DNA from: Paratinospora sagittata
Lineage: Eukaryota; Streptophyta; Magnoliopsida; Ranunculales; Menispermaceae
Assembly (NCBI GenBank): GCA_035771175.1
Contig: CM069611.1
Coordinates: 16,048,866 to 16,112,865 of the forward strand
Length of the DNA: 64,000 nucleotides
Direction of reading: 5' to 3'
The notes beneath the pieces are model-generated. The model saw nothing but the letters and a program-made list of their open reading frames with translations. It had not been told where the DNA came from and did not search any database. Numbering within the stretch: the stretch's first letter is position 1; every line of letters starts with the position of its first letter. A program made the translations under genes and the position numbers. Below are positions 60,147-64,000 of this stretch, piece after piece.

Positions 60147-60154
60147 TATAAATA
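60147..60154 (+). promoter_or_regulatory. TATA box of the SIRE-like LTR
   Basis: TATAAATA in the context gtctataaatactaac, downstream of the GC array; the likely U3/R boundary is about 30 bp further. Confidence 0.6.
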
Positions 60155-60889
60155 CTAACACTTAGGACCAAACAACTAGACGATAATTTTTATTGTGCCA
60201 ACACCTTTTGAAAGTTAATCTGTGTCAAAATGTTTTTTAAATATCTAAACTTTCAAAGTATTTTTCACTGATACCTCTATGTATTCAAAAGATTTTCATA
60301 TTGAACTTCAATTATATTCTATCTCTGAAAATCTATTTGATATGGTATCTACTCAAATTCTAAGCACTGATCTTTACTTAATATCAATCTTGCTGAAGAT
60401 AGAATTTGAGAAATAGTTCGAGATATACAGTTGTACTTGATTTCATATCTTAAGTACTATATCGAACTATATCAGTAGTTATGTTAGCTACTGAATACTG
60501 AACCAGAAGTTTTCTTACTCATACTTTATATCTACTTTGAAAATTGTCTGTGTCTTTTATTTACACTGGTCCTTCATTTTCAAGTCAATGTTTATTGGTA
60601 TCATACTATTTTCAAAGAAGCACTGATTTCCATATCACGTTATTCATGATTTTCGAAACTAAACTTGAGCAATACCGAACATTGAAAGGTTAAGGACTAT
60701 AAGTGTATTTCAACTTAGCATTACGGATTCATATTTCATATCTTTGTAATGTTATGTACTGAGCTTAATTGTAAAGTGTTCTACTCAGTTAGAACCGACA
60801 TTACTGTGTTGTAATGCTGGCGTGTTTCTGGACTAAAACAACCAGGACAAGTGAATGCAGTTCACTTAATGATTTCAGGATTGAAATCA

Positions 60890-61220
60890 TGTTAGGTTAT
60901 CTCTTAACCTGTAAAAGAGAACCAGTTCATCCTAATCCCGTAAAAGGATAGGTGCGTCCTTAACCTGTAAAAGAGAAATAGTTGTTCTTTATCCCGTAAA
61001 AGGATCACAGTTGTTCCTTATCCCGTAAAAGGATCACGATTCTTCCTTATCTCGTAAAAGGAAAACGATTCTTCCTTATCCCGTAAAAGGAACATGGCTT
61101 TTTTCTCATCCCAAAAAAAGGAAATTTGGTTCATCCTTAGCCTGTGAAAGGATAGGTTTGCCTTTAACCTGTAAAAAGGCAGTTGCAAAGGTTTGGTTCT
61201 CACCCGTAAGAGAATCAGTT
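60890..61220 (+). repeat. Tandem hairpin array, ccttatcccgtaaaagg units
   Basis: About ten units of the form tcctta(t/a)ccCGTAAAAGGA, each an imperfect short hairpin (tcctt pairs with aagga), in the part of the LTR downstream of the promoter. Confidence 0.9.
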
Positions 61221-61969
61221 AGTGGATTGAGAAAATCCTAATCGGGCGATTAGGTAGTGGATGTAGGCTTGGCCGAACTGCTATAAATCTTGTGTGTCTC
61301 ATGTTTGCAATTTAGTCTAAGTTTCTATTTATTCGTTCAATTCCAATATACTCATGTATATCATTAAGTTATTGGAAGATAAATTTAAAATTGACCATCT
61401 CACCCAATTCACCCCCTCTTGGGTGGACCAACAAAGATTAAATGTACATGAGATGACATGTTGAGGTTATTATTCATGCCCTTATGATAGTTATTACATG
61501 TCTTGAATTATTCATATATTGTTGTTCCATGCAAACTTGATTCATATTTATACTTACAGTGATTGATATAGAAAGCATTGGTTATATGGTGATGTTATAC
61601 ATGCTCATGAATATGAATATGTTGGAATGTTTCGCATGCTTATTAAATTAATGTAGTGGTTGGCTATGTGTTGTATCATCATACCATGAACGTAGTCTTG
61701 CATATTAAGACCATGCATAAATTTCGGGTATAATCTGTTGGCCCAGTATTATAGTTCAAGAAGGGGCGGGGGGTGAATTGGTCCTGGCGAATTTTACCGT
61801 TACCTTTCGATTAATTAATTTAAACAGAATATATGCGCAGTAGGTAACAAGCCAAATAATCAAGTGCAGGAAAAAATAAATGGACATAGTGATTTAGAGT
61901 GGTTTGGTTCCCCTTGAACCTACTACACTACTCGATCACCCACGATCAGAATTTTCCAATACACTATTG

Positions 61970-62115
61970 GCTAGTCAACTTATGAGCGTGACTAGAAGCC
62001 GTATACACTAGCCGACATAAGGGCTTGGCTAGAAGCCGAATACACTAACCAACATAAGGGTTTGGCTAGAAAGCCGCACTGTAACCAACTTACGAGCGTG
62101 GTTACAAGTCGTACA
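61970..62115. repeat. Tandem repeats with ggctagaagccg units in LTR-E
   Basis: Units of about 42 bp built from (c/g)tagaagccg, tacactagcc and acataaggg recur at least three times, each with short inverted halves. Confidence 0.8.
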
Positions 62116-63055
62116 ACAATATGATATAGTCCTTGTTGACTAACAAGTCAACAATAAATCAATATTACAAATGATAGAGAGAGATGTTCCAAAAACACTC
62201 TCAATAATTTTAAGCGTACAATCTTGAATGAATAGTTGTTGAAATATTTTAAGCGTACTTTTCCAACCACAATATTTTAACTGATGTGTAGTGTTGAAAT
62301 AGTTATTTTCAGATACATGCAAATGATTCAAATAGTGATAATGTAAGATCAAGAATCGAATATGCACATGTATTCAAATATTGATTCTAAAGATGATATG
62401 TATGAAGCATAAGAATCAATATGCACAAATGATCAAGACTTGTTGATTCTAAATAGATTAATGGTTAAGTTCAAGAATCAATATGCTCAAGTAATGGTCA
62501 ATGAAATCGATTCAAAATAATGTAAGTTTAGCACATGAATCGATACCACATAAAATGTATGAAACCACTAATCAATATAATATCATATCAAAATCAAATA
62601 TGGTTTCACAAACATTTAAACAAAAAGGTTTTAAAGATAGATAAATCAAACACAAAAACCGTTTAACACTCACAAGCACAATCACATGAATCTTAAAAAG
62701 ATTTTTTACCCAACTCTTGGGAAGGATGAAGCACACAAGATTCTCTAATGTGTGAAGGTGATTGAGAGAGACTTCTCCTTCAAGAAAGATCAAGATCTAC
62801 AAGATATATGATGAACTCACTTAAGAACGACTTGATCTATGCTCAAGAGAAACACACAAGTTTCTCAAAGAGTTTGAAAGATTAGGTGAACTATTCAGAA
62901 CTATGAATCAAATATTCAAATGTAGGTAAACTTTTGCTTTGAAAACATTTTTAAAACACTCAAGAACTTGTTTTGGACTTGTAGGAATGAAAGTATGAAA
63001 ATCGGCACAAGTTCAAAATTTCTGCAAAAGTTGCTCTTCAAATGAGTAAGTGTGG

Positions 63056-63420
63056 TATTTATAGAAAAATACCAGACCGAGTCACAGGAACGCGTTCCTT
63101 ACTGAAGGAGCGCTCTTCTGCTTTAAAATCTGAAACTTTTTAGATTTTCCTCCAATTGAAGAGCACATTCCTTAAAAGAGGAGTGCGTTCTTTAATGTGT
63201 TCGTTGGGCAGAGGAGCAAGGTTCTTCATCAAGAACCACTGACTCTACAAACATTCCTATTTTGCCCTTGACTACAGGAGCGGGTTCCTCTAAAGAGGAG
63301 CGCGTTCCTTATTCCTTGATCAGAAAAGTCTGAGTCTCGGGAAAAACCACAGGAGCGCATTTCTAAAACTCTGATCAGAAAAAATCTAACTCTCGGGGAA
63401 AAGCACAGGAGCACGTTCCT
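63056..63420 (-). promoter_or_regulatory. LTR-E promoter: gagcgcgttcc array plus TATA box
   Basis: On the - strand, units of the form ggaacgcgctcct fill about 340 bp and end 20-30 bp upstream of TATAAATA (63063-63056). Confidence 0.65.
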
Positions 63421-64000
63421 TCACGTTGAAGTGATAGAAACCCAAATTTTTGGCCAAAATGAGTTTAGGACTTTATCAAACACATAAATCAACTTTGAAA
63501 ACATTTTTGACAAGTTTGAAACAACATTCGTGAAGATAAACACGTGTAAAACAATCGATTGATATAGATGATCAAGACATTCGATATGATACATGTAAAA
63601 CGATAAAAATCATGTAGAGTTGGTAATATGAGTGCATGATAAACAATGTTAACTATATGATTGCATGATAATCATGATAATGTATGTGCATTCATGATCA
63701 ATTTAATAATAGAATATGTGTATGAATATCTAATGACCTATATGCATGATTTTCAAAAGATGCAAATCATATTGTGGTTGGAACGAGTAAAAAATTACTC
63801 TACTACACTAAGATTTTAGACAAAAGATTACAAACATGAAGCTCTTGAATCTTCGTGCATTATTGGTCAATCCACATGCTTTGACACGATAGTTGAATCC
63901 ATTAGATATAGCTAGTTAGCGCTGAAACACCTCAGTTAAGGACATTAGTACTGTGATTATCTTTTTTTTAAGCATCAAAACACTTAGAAGAGTACTAAGT

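Larger units (their letters stand above)
58610..61433 (+). repeat. Large SIRE-like solo LTR (2824 bp)
   Basis: Starts TGTTAATCTAAG, ends GGACCAACA, with perfect target duplication aagat (58605-58609 and 61434-61438). The attcaccccctctt word near the end and the large size resemble SIRE/Maximus copia LTRs. It contains a roughly 690-bp array of aggacgct...tagcgccctca units, TATAAATA at 60147 and a downstream hairpin array at 60890-61220. No coding region. Confidence 0.88.
56836..61735 (+). repeat. LTR-D, gypsy-type LTR, interrupted by two later insertions
   Basis: Proposed start TGTGACTCCCC at 56836 without a polypurine tract before it, so a 5' or solo LTR. An array of gagcgcattcctcc units at 57205-57297 and CTATAAAA at 57302-57309 give a + strand promoter. 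The rest (57310-58609 and 61434-61735) is AT-rich noncoding sequence. It is interrupted by the solo LTR 58610-61433 and by LTR-E at 61736; its 3' end is beyond the window. Family assignment is uncertain. Confidence 0.5.
61736..64000 (-). repeat. LTR-E, SIRE-like LTR, start outside the window
   Basis: On the - strand it ends TACTGGGCCAACA at 61736 and shares the attcaccccc word near the end with the solo LTR 58610-61433. The flank taatc (61731-61735) would be half of a target duplication. It contains gagcgcgttcct units (63080-63420), a TATA box TATAAATA at 63056-63063 (- strand) and a roughly 42-bp ggctagaagccg tandem array (61970-62115). No coding region; the 5' end is not in the window. Confidence 0.7.

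Noticed and set aside
60890..61220. Regular ccttatcccgtaaaagg repeats resembling a CRISPR array
   Set aside because: Irregular spacing, imperfect short hairpins, inside a plant solo LTR; no cas genes.

Overview
The window is nuclear DNA of a flowering plant, most likely a eudicot. The evidence is one spliced, GT-AG/GC-AG intron-bearing gene of the plant-type glycoside hydrolase 3 family, tRNA-iMet and tRNA-Asp primer-binding sites typical of plant LTR retrotransposons, a CACTA-type transposon end, and a remnant that looks like an endogenous plant pararetrovirus. About 90% of the window is nested, mostly decayed transposable elements; nothing suggests bacterial, organellar or CRISPR content.

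Layout. 1-4476: 3' part of a decayed Ty1/copia element (copia-A, + strand) with a short 3' LTR. 4477-19494: two copies of one chromovirus-like Ty3/gypsy family (family T) in opposite orientation. The + copy (5547-16869) sits inside a - strand copy whose pieces flank it (4477-5546 and 16870-19494). Besides gag-pol this family carries an extra ORF upstream of gag (ORF0) and another between pol and the 3' LTR (ORF-X). 19495-22850: AT-rich, no recognisable gene. 22860-26830: - strand pararetrovirus-like remnant (zinc knuckle, protease, RT, RNase H, no integrase seen). 27178-31250: the only convincing host gene, a secreted GH3 beta-glucosidase/exo-glucanase with eight coding exons plus a 5'-UTR intron. 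31636-33276: a CACTA element end and its interior. 33277-33412: a LINE 3' tail.

33413-64000 is a deep nest. Copia-B (-, 40744-44307) was hit by gypsy-B (-, 33413-40743), by a solo LTR (42646-43836) and by family C (-, LTR 44308-45675). Gypsy-B was itself hit by two solo LTRs (34075-35456 and 37005-38356). The interior of family C was hit by a full-length Athila-like element (46525-56414) and by LTR-D (+, from 56836). LTR-D was hit by a large SIRE-like solo LTR (58610-61433) and by LTR-E (-, 61736 to the window end). Five of these insertions have recognisable 5-bp target-site duplications.

The GH3 gene is the only locus that looks functional. The elements are related only by nesting and recombination: gag-pol frames are broken by stops and frameshifts, and most stops that can be interpreted fit C-to-T/G-to-A changes. 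The less ordinary signals are (i) the three-ORF layout of family T, with splice-acceptor-like sequence directly upstream of ORF0, gag and ORF-X, and (ii) a recurrent promoter design in most of the LTR families here: a GC-rich array of short imperfect palindromes just upstream of a TATA box, with nearly the same unit in at least three families.
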